Positions 1 to 7,953 of a DNA stretch of 64,000 nt are shown here, piece by piece. The notes under the pieces were generated by a model, which saw nothing but the letters and a program-made list of their open reading frames with translations, was not told where the DNA came from and did not search any database. The DNA lies in NCBI RefSeq assembly GCF_000956465.1, contig NZ_JYJA01000034.1, positions 156,593-220,592 of the forward strand. The letters run 5' to 3'. The translations under genes and the position numbers were made by a program. Source of the DNA: Microbacterium trichothecenolyticum (GTDB lineage Bacteria > Actinomycetota > Actinomycetes > Actinomycetales > Microbacteriaceae). Each line of letters begins with the position of its first letter. Position 1 is the stretch's first letter.

Positions 1-827
1 ACCACGATCGCGATCCCCGACAGAAGTCTGCTCGTCCGGCGTTGCGTCGCGACGATCAGGCCGCCGATCGCGAGGAAGAACGCACCAGCCGCGAACGCCA
101 CGCTGACAAGACTGACCAGACCCGCGATCGACTCGTTCCAACCGCCGAGCCAGAACACCACCGCGAGGCCACCGAGCGCGGCCACCGCGATCAGCACGAT
201 CGACGCACGCGCCGGAACGTTCGCCGGCGCTGCCTCGGGCAGCGGCGGACGCATCTCCCCCACGTACGAACTCGACACCGGCTGGTACACGACGGGCATC
301 GGCGGACGATCGTCGACCGGAGCCGGACGCCGGGGCGTGATCTGGTCGGGAAAGGTCTCGCCCTTTGCAGCCCCGACCTCGGGTTCCGGCACCGGCACCG
401 GCGCATCGACGGATGCCTCGTCCCGCACCTCCGCGGGCTCAGCCAGCGAGGAAGGAGCCGGCCACACGGCGGCGGCCTGCGGCTCCTCGGCGACCGACGG
501 CAGCGCAGCCGACCCGACGATCCCCGGCGCTTCGCCCACCGCAGTCGCCGAACCCGCAGCATCCGAACCCGCAGCATCCGAACCCGCGGCATCCGGACCC
601 GCGGCATCCGAATCCGCCCGTCGCGCGCGCGACTGTGCACGACTCAGCGCCGCAGCCGCCGCATCCGCGGCACCCGCGACCTCGATCGCAGCCGTGGCGG
701 CAGCATCCGTCGCCACCGGACGGTAGTCCTCCGTCCACGCAGCGCCGTCCCACCACCGCAGGCGGTCAGCACGCGAAGCGTCCTCATACCAACCGGGCGG
801 CGGTCCCGCCTGAGACCCGTCCGACAT
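1..827 (-). CDS. DUF2510 domain membrane protein (partial, runs off the window)
   Basis: I read this frame by hand because it has no stop inside the window. It starts at ATG 827. The first 35 residues form a DUF2510 module (PPPGWYEDAS, then LRWWDGAAWTEDYRP), a short Trp-rich module found at the N-terminus of many actinobacterial membrane proteins. A long Ala/Pro/Glu-rich linker follows, containing four copies of a 15-bp unit that encodes GSDAA. After about residue 205 come two hydrophobic helices (ASIVLIAVAALGGLAVVFWL and a second one) ending near the window edge. About 275 residues are visible and the C-terminus is missing. The function is unknown. The plus-strand frames over this stretch are Arg-rich shadows. 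Confidence 0.85.
   Translation of the reverse strand, partial: MSDGSQAGPPPGWYEDASRADRLRWWDGAAWTEDYRPVATDAAATAAIEVAGAADAAAAALSRAQSRARRADSDAAGPDAAGSDAAGSDAAGSATAVGEAPGIVGSAALPSVAEEPQAAAVWPAPSSLAEPAEVRDEASVDAPVPVPEPEVGAAKGETFPDQITPRRPAPVDDRPPMPVVYQPVSSSYVGEMRPPLPEAAPANVPARASIVLIAVAALGGLAVVFWLGGWNESIAGLVSLVSVAFAAGAFFLAIGGLIVATQRRTSRLLSGIAIV
550..609. repeat. four tandem copies of a 15-bp unit in the DUF2510 linker
   Basis: The unit is GAACCCGC(A/G)GCATCC, repeated four times head to tail (550-564, 565-579, 580-594, and 595-609 with one change). On the coding strand it encodes GSDAA repeats. Each unit contains GGATGC, a hexamer that is common throughout the window. The copies probably change number by slippage. 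Confidence 0.85.
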
Positions 828-925
828 GATGCTCCCCAGCAGAATGATCCTCGAGCGCAAACATACCGGAGCCGCGCGACCCGGACGACCGGATCAAACC
901 CGAGTCTTATTTCAATCAAGACCGC

Positions 926-931
926 TAAACT
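926..931 (+). promoter_or_regulatory. -10 box of the Fic gene, leaderless layout
   Basis: TAAACT lies 6 nt before the GTG start at 938, in a locally AT-rich patch. The spacing puts transcription start at or next to the start codon. No convincing -35 is visible. A TTTCA/TGAAA inverted repeat (911-915 and 931-935) overlaps the box and could be an operator. Confidence 0.5.
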
Positions 932-937
932 GAAACA

Positions 938-2164
938 GTGACCGCCGCTGATTCACTCTCCAAGGCCCCCCTTTGGTCCGCCCACACCACCGAGCTGCGG
1001 GACTGGCGGCAGTCCGTCCGTGGTGGCAGCCGGGACGATCGGATGCTGCGCTCCGTAGCCGTGTCGATCCCCCCGCGCATCGCGCACCTGACCTACACGC
1101 CGAGCCCCGACCTGACCGCCGACGCAGAGCGGGCACTCGTCGAGGTGGCGACGACCGACGTCGAGGCACGAGCGCAGTCGCGCGCGCTCGGGCGCTTCAT
1201 GCTTCGCACCGAGTCGGTGGCGTCCTCAAAGATCGAGCGCATCTCGGCGAGCGCCGCCGACTACGCCCGCGCTCTCGCCGGAAGCCGGGCGAACAGCAGC
1301 GCCACCAGCATGGTGGCCGCATCCGCCGCGCTGCATCGCCTCGTCGACCGCGCCGGCGAGACGGGGAGCATCACCGTCGAGGATCTGCTTGCCGCCCATC
1401 GCACCCTCATGGCCGACGACTCCGCCGAGGCGCACTACGCCGGCCGGTTGCGCGACGTGCAGAACTGGATCGGCGGCAGCGACCACAGTCCGCGCAATGC
1501 CCTGTACGTGCCGCCGCCCCCCGATCTCGTGGCTCCGCTGCTCGACGATCTCATCGAGTGGGCAGCGCGCGACGACACTCCCGTCTTCGCGCAGGTGGCG
1601 ATCGCGCACGCCCAGTTCGAGTCCATCCACCCGTTCACCGACGGCAACGGCCGCATCGGCCGCGCGCTCGTCAGCGCGATCCTGCGCCGGCGCGGGGTCA
1701 CGAAGACCGCTGTCATGCCGCTCGCGAGCGGCCTGCTGGCAGTGAGAGACGACTACTTCGCCTCGCTCACGGCGTACCGCCAGGGTGAGCCCACCGCCAT
1801 CATCGAGATCATGGTGCGCGCAGCCGTCGCGGCAGCTGTCGAGTCGCGAACGTCGATCGACGCACTGCGTGAGCTCCCCACCGAGTGGCGGTCGCTCGTC
1901 GACGCGGCCGACGGCTCCGCCACCGATCGACTCCTCACCGCACTCCTCGACGACCCCGTGATGTCGGGCGAAGACGCGATCGCGGCGATCGGGAGCACCC
2001 CGGCGACGGCATACGCGGCGCTCGACCGGCTCACTGCGGCTGGCGTGATCACCGAGATCACCGGGCGCAAGCGCGGCCGCGTGTGGGCGACGAACGATGT
2101 GATCGGCGAACTGGACGACCTCGACCGTCGCATCCAGCGCCGCATGTTCGAGACGCCTGCCTGA
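938..2164 (+). CDS. Fic family protein (protein adenylyltransferase type)
   Basis: This 408-residue protein has the layout Fic N-terminal domain, Fic core, winged helix. The active-site motif HPFTDGNGRIGRAL matches the Fic consensus HxFx(D/E)GNGRxxR, so transfer of a nucleotide monophosphate to a target protein is expected. An N-terminal inhibitory-helix-like motif is present (SVASSKIERI, containing SxxxE), but Arg follows the Glu where Gly or Asn is usual, so autoinhibition may differ. The last 100 residues look like a DNA-binding winged helix, as in stand-alone Fic regulators. The start is GTG 938, with a -10 box 6 nt upstream and no Shine-Dalgarno. No small antitoxin partner is encoded on the same strand next to it. 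Confidence 0.9.
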   Translation: MTAADSLSKAPLWSAHTTELRDWRQSVRGGSRDDRMLRSVAVSIPPRIAHLTYTPSPDLTADAERALVEVATTDVEARAQSRALGRFMLRTESVASSKIERISASAADYARALAGSRANSSATSMVAASAALHRLVDRAGETGSITVEDLLAAHRTLMADDSAEAHYAGRLRDVQNWIGGSDHSPRNALYVPPPPDLVAPLLDDLIEWAARDDTPVFAQVAIAHAQFESIHPFTDGNGRIGRALVSAILRRRGVTKTAVMPLASGLLAVRDDYFASLTAYRQGEPTAIIEIMVRAAVAAAVESRTSIDALRELPTEWRSLVDAADGSATDRLLTALLDDPVMSGEDAIAAIGSTPATAYAALDRLTAAGVITEITGRKRGRVWATNDVIGELDDLDRRIQRRMFETPA

Positions 2165-2177
2165 CCGCCTGGCGATC

Positions 2178-2477
2178 TCAGCCGTCGAGCACCTCGAGTC
2201 GCACCGTCACCGGACCGCCGTCGGCCAGGCCTTCCGCATCGCGCACCGCCTTCTTCAGCGGCAGCACGTACGAGCCCGAGTCCGACGAGGGGAAGATCGA
2301 CGTCGTCCACTCCGTCCCGCCGATCTGCGCACGCACACGCACCGAGCCGAAGCCGCGGTATGGGCGAGGGATCTCGCGGATCTCCTCGCTCAGCTCGGGC
2401 GGCACCGACGTGAAGAACCAGGCCGCATCATCTCGAGCGTCCCAACGGAAGACGTCGCCGTCGAACTCGATGATCAC
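2178..2477 (-). CDS. DUF1905 domain-containing protein
   Basis: This 99-residue protein matches the DUF1905 beta-barrel family: EFDGDVFRWD, a WFFTSVPPE segment, and the C-terminal GxxVxVxLEVLDG. The GTG start at 2477 overlaps the stop of the upstream SRPBCC gene by 4 bp (GTGA), so the two are translationally coupled. A longer frame exists upstream but it only shadows the SRPBCC gene. The biochemical role of the family is unknown. Pairing with an SRPBCC/AHSA1 protein suggests a shared small-ligand or stress role, which is inference. Confidence 0.85.
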   Translation of the reverse strand: MIIEFDGDVFRWDARDDAAWFFTSVPPELSEEIREIPRPYRGFGSVRVRAQIGGTEWTTSIFPSSDSGSYVLPLKKAVRDAEGLADGGPVTVRLEVLDG

Positions 2478-2902
2478 AGGTGCTCGCCCGGCGCACCGCC
2501 GTGGCGATCCACCAGGCGCTGCAGGCAGCTCGACCACCCGTCGACGTGGTTGTCGCGCTCCTCGGCGGTCGCGAAGCCGGAGTGCCTGACGATCACGCGG
2601 GTGGCAGCATCCGCCGCGGACTGAAGCTCGATCTCGACATCGGTGGTGTGCTCCTCCCCCGCCCACCGCCACCCGAGCCGCAGCGCACGCGGCGCCTCGA
2701 AGGTGAGCACCGTGCCCTCGACCGCCATGTCGACGGGCACCGACCGCACCTCCCAGCGGCCGAGCTCGCGCAGCTCGACGACCGCCGTCGTCTCGAACCG
2801 CGGCGGCCAGAACCACTCCGACAGACGACCCGCGACCGTGAATTCCCGCCATGCGACATCGACGGATGCTGCGACCAGCGCCTCTTCGGTGAGCTCATGC
2901 AT
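2474..2902 (-). CDS. SRPBCC (AHSA1-like) family protein
   Basis: A 142-residue protein of the START/Bet v1-like fold: an N-terminal strand-helix (ALVAASVDVAWREFTVAGRL), WFWPPRF, a core ending RLGWRWAGEEHTTDVEIEL, and the long C-terminal helix DNHVDGWSSCLQRLVDRH. Such proteins bind hydrophobic ligands or act as Hsp90-activator homologues. The exact role cannot be told from sequence. It is the first gene of a two-gene unit with the DUF1905 gene. A TACGGT box (2909-2914, read on the minus strand) lies 6 nt before the ATG, consistent with a leaderless transcript. Confidence 0.87.
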   Translation of the reverse strand: MHELTEEALVAASVDVAWREFTVAGRLSEWFWPPRFETTAVVELRELGRWEVRSVPVDMAVEGTVLTFEAPRALRLGWRWAGEEHTTDVEIELQSAADAATRVIVRHSGFATAEERDNHVDGWSSCLQRLVDRHGGAPGEHL

Positions 2903-2930
2903 GCTGACACCGTACGCCGAGCCTCCCCCA

Positions 2931-2936
2931 TAGGAT
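2931..2936 (+). promoter_or_regulatory. -10 box of the DUF1294 gene, leaderless layout
   Basis: TAGGAT lies 7 nt before the ATG at 2944 and no Shine-Dalgarno is present. The box is only 17 nt from the divergent -10 of the SRPBCC gene, so the two promoters overlap in a very short intergenic region. Confidence 0.5.
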
Positions 2937-2943
2937 CGAGCGC

Positions 2944-3375
2944 ATGCCCAACCCGCGACCCCGCGCTCCCCTCGCGACGCCGGAGCGCCCCGGACGCGAT
3001 CTCTCCAAGCCGCTGCCCGCGGCGCTCAGCTGGATCACCCTGATCGCCTTCGCCGCAACTCTCGCGGGTGCTTGCTTCGTGTTCGAGCTCGCGTGGTGGG
3101 TGCCGGCGCTCTACGGTGCCGCGAGCATCGCCGCGTTCGCGGCCTACGGCATCGACAAGGCGGCCGCGCGCCGCCAGGCGAACCGCATCTCGGAACAGAC
3201 GCTGCTCATCCTCGGCCTCGTCGGTGGCTGGCCGGGAGCGCTCGTCGCTCAGCAGCTCTTCCGCCACAAGACCCGCAAGCGGTCGTTCCGGCGCGCGTTC
3301 TGGGGCACGGTCGGGGTGAACGTCCTCGCGCTCGCGGCCTATGTGTACCTGACGGCCCCGGCTCTCGGCAGCTGA
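2944..3375 (+). CDS. DUF1294 domain membrane protein
   Basis: A 143-residue protein with a charged N-terminus and four predicted membrane segments. The second half carries the DUF1294 signature: YGIDKAAARRQANRISEQTL, LGLVGGWPGAL, and QQLFRHKTRKRSFRRAFW. The family has no proven function; many members are fused to cold-shock domains, but no such domain is present here. The start at ATG 2944 is supported by the -10 box 7 nt upstream. The gene ends 5 bp before the stop of the convergent glycosyltransferase gene. Confidence 0.88.
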   Translation: MPNPRPRAPLATPERPGRDLSKPLPAALSWITLIAFAATLAGACFVFELAWWVPALYGAASIAAFAAYGIDKAAARRQANRISEQTLLILGLVGGWPGALVAQQLFRHKTRKRSFRRAFWGTVGVNVLALAAYVYLTAPALGS

Positions 3376-3379
3376 CCCG

Positions 3380-4186
3380 TCAGCGACCGTACTCGGGGGC
3401 CCAGTCGTCGCCGTCGGGGGCCCACTCGCCCGACGCGGACGCCACCCGCGACGGCTCGGCCCGGCGCCACTTCGCACCCTCGGGCCAGCTCGCCGCGAAC
3501 GTCGACGCGACCTTGAACACCCGCCGCGACAGCCCCGACAGAGTCTGCACCGGACGTGCCGACACGGGCATGCGCAGCTGGGGGTCGTAGCGGACGCCGT
3601 CGGACGAGCGCAGGCGGATCGTGAGGTCGAGGTCGTCGTGGATGCGTGCGTTCCCGCGGTCGACCTGATCGCGCACGCGCTCCCAGACGCGCGTGCGCAT
3701 CGCGAAGTTCGAGCCGAACACGAGCGGGATGCCGAGCCACTTCTTGATCCAGTAGTGGCCGCCGCCGATGTACCAGCGCTCGCCGAGGTAGTTCTGCAGG
3801 GGCGTGCCGCCGTAGAACTCGGCGCCGCCGGTCAGCACGCCGAGCGTCGGATCTGCGACGAAGGCACGGACGAGTCGCGCGATCCAGTCGGGGTGCGGCC
3901 GCGAGTCCGCGTCGAGCCGAGCGATGATGTCGGCGTGCTCGACCGCCACGTCGTAGCCGCGGGACACGGCCGGCCAGATGCCGATGGACGGCTCATATGC
4001 CACGACGGTGTCGTACGCGTGGGCGACGGCGGCGGAGGCATCCGTGCTGGCATTGTCGACCACGATCACGACGTCGGGCTGATGCGTCTGCGCGGCGAGT
4101 GCGGCCAGGCACGCGTCGAGGTATCCCGCGTCGTTGCGACAGGGGATGACCACGGCGACGCGAGGGGCGAGGGGCACAAGCCACAC
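3380..4186 (-). CDS. family 2 glycosyltransferase
   Basis: A 268-residue GT-A fold enzyme. N-terminal VAVVIPCRNDAGYLDACLAAL and VDNASTDAS form the nucleotide-sugar site, RLDADSRPHPDW contains the DxD metal motif, and HDDLDLTIRL supplies the catalytic-loop acidic residues. It has no strong membrane helix except a weakly hydrophobic stretch, so it is probably cytosolic or membrane-associated. Typical roles are building cell-wall or exopolysaccharide glycans; the acceptor is unknown. GTG 4186 has GGGAG 4 nt upstream; GTG 4177 is an alternative start. It is divergent from the GNAT gene, 41 bp away. Confidence 0.88.
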   Translation of the reverse strand: MWLVPLAPRVAVVIPCRNDAGYLDACLAALAAQTHQPDVVIVVDNASTDASAAVAHAYDTVVAYEPSIGIWPAVSRGYDVAVEHADIIARLDADSRPHPDWIARLVRAFVADPTLGVLTGGAEFYGGTPLQNYLGERWYIGGGHYWIKKWLGIPLVFGSNFAMRTRVWERVRDQVDRGNARIHDDLDLTIRLRSSDGVRYDPQLRMPVSARPVQTLSGLSRRVFKVASTFAASWPEGAKWRRAEPSRVASASGEWAPDGDDWAPEYGR

Positions 4187-4215
4187 GATACTCCCGGGCT
4201 GTCGGGAGGCGGCGA

Positions 4216-4221
4216 TACCCT
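4216..4221 (+). promoter_or_regulatory. -10 box of the first GNAT gene, leaderless layout
   Basis: TACCCT lies 6 nt before ATG 4228 and no Shine-Dalgarno sits at the right distance. This is the same arrangement as at the paralogous GNAT gene at 42810. Confidence 0.45.
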
Positions 4222-4227
4222 GCCGAC

Positions 4228-4815
4228 ATGAACGGACTGCGCTTCGTTCCAGCGAACGAGGCCTCGTGGGACGACCTGCAGGCCATCCTCACGGGCGCCG
4301 CGGGGCGGTGCCGATGCCAGCGTCAGCGCCTCGGCGATCACGACTGGTGGCGCATGCCCGAGTCGGAACGCGCCGCGATCCTGCGCGCCGAGACGAACTG
4401 CGACGACCCGCGCGCGACCGAGACGATCGGCATCGTCGCTTACGACGGCGACGAGCCCGTCGCGTGGTGCGCGGTCGACCGGCGAGGAGTCTACGGGCGG
4501 GTTCGCGGCTCCCCGGTGCCCTGGCAGGGCCGCGACGAAGACCCCGACGACGAGTCGGTCTGGGCGATCGCCTGCGTCGTCGTGCGCAAGGGCCACCGAG
4601 GTGAGGGGATCACCTACCCGCTCATCGCGGCCGCCGCCGAGCACGCGCGCGCACGCGGCGCAGCGGCGGTCGAGGGGTATCCGATGCTGACCGACGGCAA
4701 GAAGGTCGTCTGGGACGAACTCAGCGTCGGACCGGTCGGACCGTTCCTCGCCGCGGGGTTCCGAGAGGTCACGCATCCGACGAAGCGACGCCTCGTGATG
4801 CGCCTCGACTTCTGA
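4228..4815 (+). CDS. GNAT family N-acetyltransferase
   Basis: A 195-residue acetyltransferase. The acetyl-CoA loop is the region VVVRKGHRGEGITYPLIAAA (Q/R-x-x-G-x-G/A type, slightly degenerate), preceded by DDESVWAIACV. An N-terminal CRCQ motif and the C-terminal GFREV are shared with the 195-residue protein at 42810-43397, so the two are paralogues about 38 kb apart. The substrate is unknown. The start at ATG 4228 is supported by the leaderless promoter. The gene lies alone between a divergent glycosyltransferase and the beta-helix gene. Confidence 0.87.
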   Translation: MNGLRFVPANEASWDDLQAILTGAAGRCRCQRQRLGDHDWWRMPESERAAILRAETNCDDPRATETIGIVAYDGDEPVAWCAVDRRGVYGRVRGSPVPWQGRDEDPDDESVWAIACVVVRKGHRGEGITYPLIAAAAEHARARGAAAVEGYPMLTDGKKVVWDELSVGPVGPFLAAGFREVTHPTKRRLVMRLDF

Positions 4816-4849
4816 AACGACTCAGCGAGCTCTCGTCGGAAACTGCCCC

Positions 4850-4878
4850 TTGAGACCGCTCCCACGGTTGGTTACAGT
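4850..4878 (+). promoter_or_regulatory. sigma-70-type promoter of the beta-helix gene
   Basis: TTGAGA (4850-4855) and TACAGT (4873-4878) are separated by exactly 17 nt. This is the best -35/-10 pair in the left half of the window. Transcription would start about 45 nt before ATG 4930, leaving a leader with GGAGAGGA as ribosome binding site. Confidence 0.6.
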
Positions 4879-4929
4879 CCGGTAAGTAAGCGGCACCCCG
4901 CCGCGTCACCTCAACGGAGAGGACTCCCC

Positions 4930-6849
4930 ATGCCCGCCCCCGTTTCACGCCTCACGGCACCGACCGCACGATCGGGCCGGCGTGCCCGCGCCGTGCGCAT
5001 CGGCACCGTGGTGACCGGCACCGCCCTCGTCGCAGGCGCGCTGATGGCCACACCGGCCGTCGCAGCGCCGCCGCGCGCCGTCGACCCGTACAACCCGGAC
5101 TTCGGCCCGAACGTCACGATCTACTCCCCCGACACTCCCGTCGACGAGATCCGGGCCGACCTCGACGCGCTGCACGCGCAGCAGGTCGACGCCGAGATGA
5201 GCACCAACCGCCAGGCCGTGTACTTCCTGCCCGGCCAGTACGGCTCGACCGCCGACCCGCTGCAGGTCAAGGTCGGCTACTACACCGAGATCGCGGGCCT
5301 CGGCGCCTCGCCCGAGGAAGTCACCGTCCACGGCGCCGTCGAGGTCTACAACCGCTGTCTCGCCGACGGCGGCACGGGCAACTGCCTCGCGCTCGTGAAC
5401 TTCTGGCGCACGATCTCGAACCTGTCCATCGACATCCAGACACCCGATCGCGGGTGCCGCAGCGGTGCCGACTTCTGGGCCGTGTCACAGGCCGTCTCGA
5501 TGCGGCGCCTCGACATCTCGGGCGGCAACCTCTCGCTCATGGACTACTGCACCGCCGGGCCGCAGTACGCCAGCGGCGGCTTCATCGCCGACTCGCGTCT
5601 GCCGTTCGTGATCAACGGCTCGCAGCAGCAGTGGCTGATCCGCAACAGTGAGGTCGCCGGCTGGTCGAACGCCGTCTGGAACCAGGTGTTCTCGGGAGTC
5701 GTCGGCGCGCCCGACGAGGCCGGCTTCCCGAACCCGCCGTACACGACGGTCGACCAGACGCCGGTCAGCCGCGAGAAGCCGTACCTCTACGTCGACGACG
5801 AGGGCCGCTACAACGTCCGGGTGCCTGCGGCACAGCGCGACACGAGCGGGATCAGCTGGGGCGCGGGTGAGACCGCGGGGCGCAGCATCCCGATCACCGA
5901 TTTCTACATCGCGACCCCATCCGACTCGGTGAAGGACATCAACAACGCGCTCGCGCGCGGGCAGCACCTGATCCTCACGCCGGGCATCTACGACGTCGCC
6001 CAGTCGATCCAGGTCAAGCGCGCGAACACGGTCGTGCTCGGCCTCGGTCACGCGACGCTCACCGCGGTGAACGGCGCGGTGCCGCTCGAGGTGAAGGACG
6101 CCGACGGCATCGTCGTCGCGGGCGTCACCATCGACGCGGGCGCGCAGCTCTCGCCGGTGCTGCTGCGCGTCGGCAGCCCCAACGGGAACAAGAAGCTCGA
6201 TGCGCAGAACCCGATCACGCTGAGCGACGTGTACTTCCGCGTCGGCGGCCCGCACGTGGGCAAGTCGACGACGGCGCTCGAGGTGAACGCCGACGACGTG
6301 CTGATCGACCACACATGGGTGTGGCGCGGCGACCACGGCGTCGAGGGCTTCGACCCGAACAACGGCGTCAACGGAGACACCCAGCGCTGGAACACCAACA
6401 CGGGCGCGAACGGCGTCATCGTGAACGGTGACGACGTGACCGCGACGGGGCTGTTCGTCGAGCACTTCCAGAGGTACAACACGCTCTGGAACGGCGAGAA
6501 CGGCCGGGTCATCCTGTACCAGAACGAGCTCCCCTACGACCCGCCCAGTCAGGCCGACTGGACGCAGCCGAACGGCACTCTCGGATACCCCGGCTACAAG
6601 GTGGCCGACCACGTCGAGAACCACCAGCTCGACGGCGCCGGCGTGTACGTGTTCAACCAGAACAACCCGTCGATCATCACGGCGAACGGGTTCGAGGTGC
6701 CTGAGGCGCCCGGCGTGAAGCTGCACCACATCATGACGGTGAACCTGTCGGCCGGCACGGTCCAGCACGTCGTGAACGGCGTCGGCGGCCAGGCCGACGC
6801 CACCAACACCGGCGCCCCGCAGTTCGTGGTGGACTACCTCACCCCGTAA
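4930..6849 (+). CDS. secreted right-handed beta-helix protein
   Basis: A 639-residue protein with a Sec signal peptide: Arg-rich start, hydrophobic core TALVAGALMATPAVAA, likely cleavage near residue 46. The mature part looks like a parallel beta-helix of the pectin-lyase fold. It has VYFLPGQYG near the start, ANTVVLGLGHATLTAV, VKDADGIVVAGVTIDAG, and regular short strands rich in Asn, Gly and Val. Close relatives in actinobacteria are usually annotated adenylyl cyclase or coagulation factor 5/8-like without experimental support. A carbohydrate-binding or polysaccharide-degrading role outside the cell is the more reasonable guess. It is a single gene with its own promoter and a 3' hairpin. Confidence 0.83.
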   Translation: MPAPVSRLTAPTARSGRRARAVRIGTVVTGTALVAGALMATPAVAAPPRAVDPYNPDFGPNVTIYSPDTPVDEIRADLDALHAQQVDAEMSTNRQAVYFLPGQYGSTADPLQVKVGYYTEIAGLGASPEEVTVHGAVEVYNRCLADGGTGNCLALVNFWRTISNLSIDIQTPDRGCRSGADFWAVSQAVSMRRLDISGGNLSLMDYCTAGPQYASGGFIADSRLPFVINGSQQQWLIRNSEVAGWSNAVWNQVFSGVVGAPDEAGFPNPPYTTVDQTPVSREKPYLYVDDEGRYNVRVPAAQRDTSGISWGAGETAGRSIPITDFYIATPSDSVKDINNALARGQHLILTPGIYDVAQSIQVKRANTVVLGLGHATLTAVNGAVPLEVKDADGIVVAGVTIDAGAQLSPVLLRVGSPNGNKKLDAQNPITLSDVYFRVGGPHVGKSTTALEVNADDVLIDHTWVWRGDHGVEGFDPNNGVNGDTQRWNTNTGANGVIVNGDDVTATGLFVEHFQRYNTLWNGENGRVILYQNELPYDPPSQADWTQPNGTLGYPGYKVADHVENHQLDGAGVYVFNQNNPSIITANGFEVPEAPGVKLHHIMTVNLSAGTVQHVVNGVGGQADATNTGAPQFVVDYLTP

Positions 6850-6861
6850 AGACCCCCGGAA

Positions 6862-6906
6862 ACGGATGCCTCGGCCCGGCGCGCTGCGCGGGGTCGAGGC
6901 ATCCGT
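6862..6906. terminator. hairpin between convergent genes (CGGATGCCTCG-arm type)
   Basis: Arms ACGGATGCCTCG (6862-6873) and CGAGGCATCCGT (6895-6906) are perfect complements. The insert between them also pairs partly (GCGCG/CGCGC). There is no T-run. It lies between the convergent beta-helix and aldo/keto reductase genes and could stop transcription from both sides. The same 12-bp arm occurs at 8957 and 47342. Confidence 0.65.
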
Positions 6907-6923
6907 GATTCAGCGACGGAGGT

Positions 6924-7916
6924 TCACCAGTGCGGGTGGATCGCTGCGCGGAGGTCGCGGTCGTACACGTCGTGCACGACGCGGTCGAACGCGGCCAGGT
7001 CGAAGCCACCCTCGACGAGGGCGGCCGCCGCCGCGTTGGACTCCGCCTGCCGCACGTTGCGCGCGCCGGGGATGACGCTCGTGACGCCGGGGCGCGATGC
7101 GATCCACGCGAGGGTCGCGGCGGGCAGCGAGACACCGTCCGGCAGGGCAGCGGCGAGCTCGGCAGCTGCCGCGACGCCGGTCTCGAAGTCGACGCCCGAG
7201 AACGTCTCGCCGCGGTCGAACGCCTCGCCGTGGCGGTTGTAGGTGCGGTGGTCGTCGGCGGCGAAGGTCGTGGCCGCGGTGTACCTGCCCGACAGCAGGC
7301 CCGATGCGAGCGGCACGCGCGCGAAGATCGCGACCCCGGCGGCCTCGGCGGCGGGCAGCACCTCGTCGAGCGGCTTGAGGCGGAACGGGTTGAAGATGAT
7401 CTGCACGTTCGTCACGTTCGGGCGGGCGATCGCCGCGAGCGCCTGCGCCGTCGTCTCGACCGAGACGCCGTACGCCGCGATCGCACCGTCGGCGACGAGC
7501 GCATCGAGGGCGTCGTACGTGGCGTCATCCTCGATCACCGCGGTCGGCGGGCAGTGCAGCTGCACCAGGTCGAGCGTGTCGACGCCGAGGTTCGCGCGCG
7601 AGCGGTCGGTCCACGTGCGGAAGTTCTCGGGCGTGTAGTTCTCCGGCTCCTGCGCGAGACGTCGGCCCATCTTCGTCGCGACCGTGATGCCGTGGCCGGG
7701 CCGCCCGCCGAGGAATCGGCCGATGATCGACTCGCTCCGCCCGTCGCCGTAGACATCCGCGGTGTCGAAGAGGGTGACGCCTTCGTCGACGGATGCTGCG
7801 AGCACCGCGGTCGCGTCGTCCTCGGTGACGGCACCCCAATCGGCGCCGAGCTGCCAGGTGCCGAGGCCGATCGCCGAGACCGAGCGTCCGGTGCGGCCGA
7901 GTGCGCGCTGTTGCAT
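6924..7916 (-). CDS. aldo/keto reductase
   Basis: A 330-residue NADPH-dependent reductase of the (beta/alpha)8 AKR fold. Catalytic residues are in view: FDTADVYGDGRSE (Asp, Tyr), ATKMGRR (Lys), and LVQLHCPP (His). The C-terminal IPGARNVRQAESN binds the cofactor phosphate. The start at ATG 7916 is chosen because GGAGG lies 5 nt upstream; a longer frame continues to 8180 but runs into the transpeptidase gene. The natural substrate is an unknown aldehyde, ketone or sugar. It sits downstream of the L,D-transpeptidase gene with a 37-bp gap and may be co-transcribed with it. Confidence 0.9.
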   Translation of the reverse strand: MQQRALGRTGRSVSAIGLGTWQLGADWGAVTEDDATAVLAASVDEGVTLFDTADVYGDGRSESIIGRFLGGRPGHGITVATKMGRRLAQEPENYTPENFRTWTDRSRANLGVDTLDLVQLHCPPTAVIEDDATYDALDALVADGAIAAYGVSVETTAQALAAIARPNVTNVQIIFNPFRLKPLDEVLPAAEAAGVAIFARVPLASGLLSGRYTAATTFAADDHRTYNRHGEAFDRGETFSGVDFETGVAAAAELAAALPDGVSLPAATLAWIASRPGVTSVIPGARNVRQAESNAAAAALVEGGFDLAAFDRVVHDVYDRDLRAAIHPHW

Positions 7917-7953
7917 GAGGATCCTCCGAAGTGGGGTTGTGTGGCGGTCGAGC

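Noticed and set aside
42..941. Long Arg-rich plus-strand frame at the left edge
   Set aside because: It is the antisense of the DUF2510 protein, whose minus-strand frame has a proper domain, linker and membrane helices.
2178..2902. DUF1905/SRPBCC pair as antitoxin partners of the Fic protein
   Set aside because: They are on the opposite strand, convergent with the Fic gene, with their own promoter, and neither resembles Fic antitoxins.
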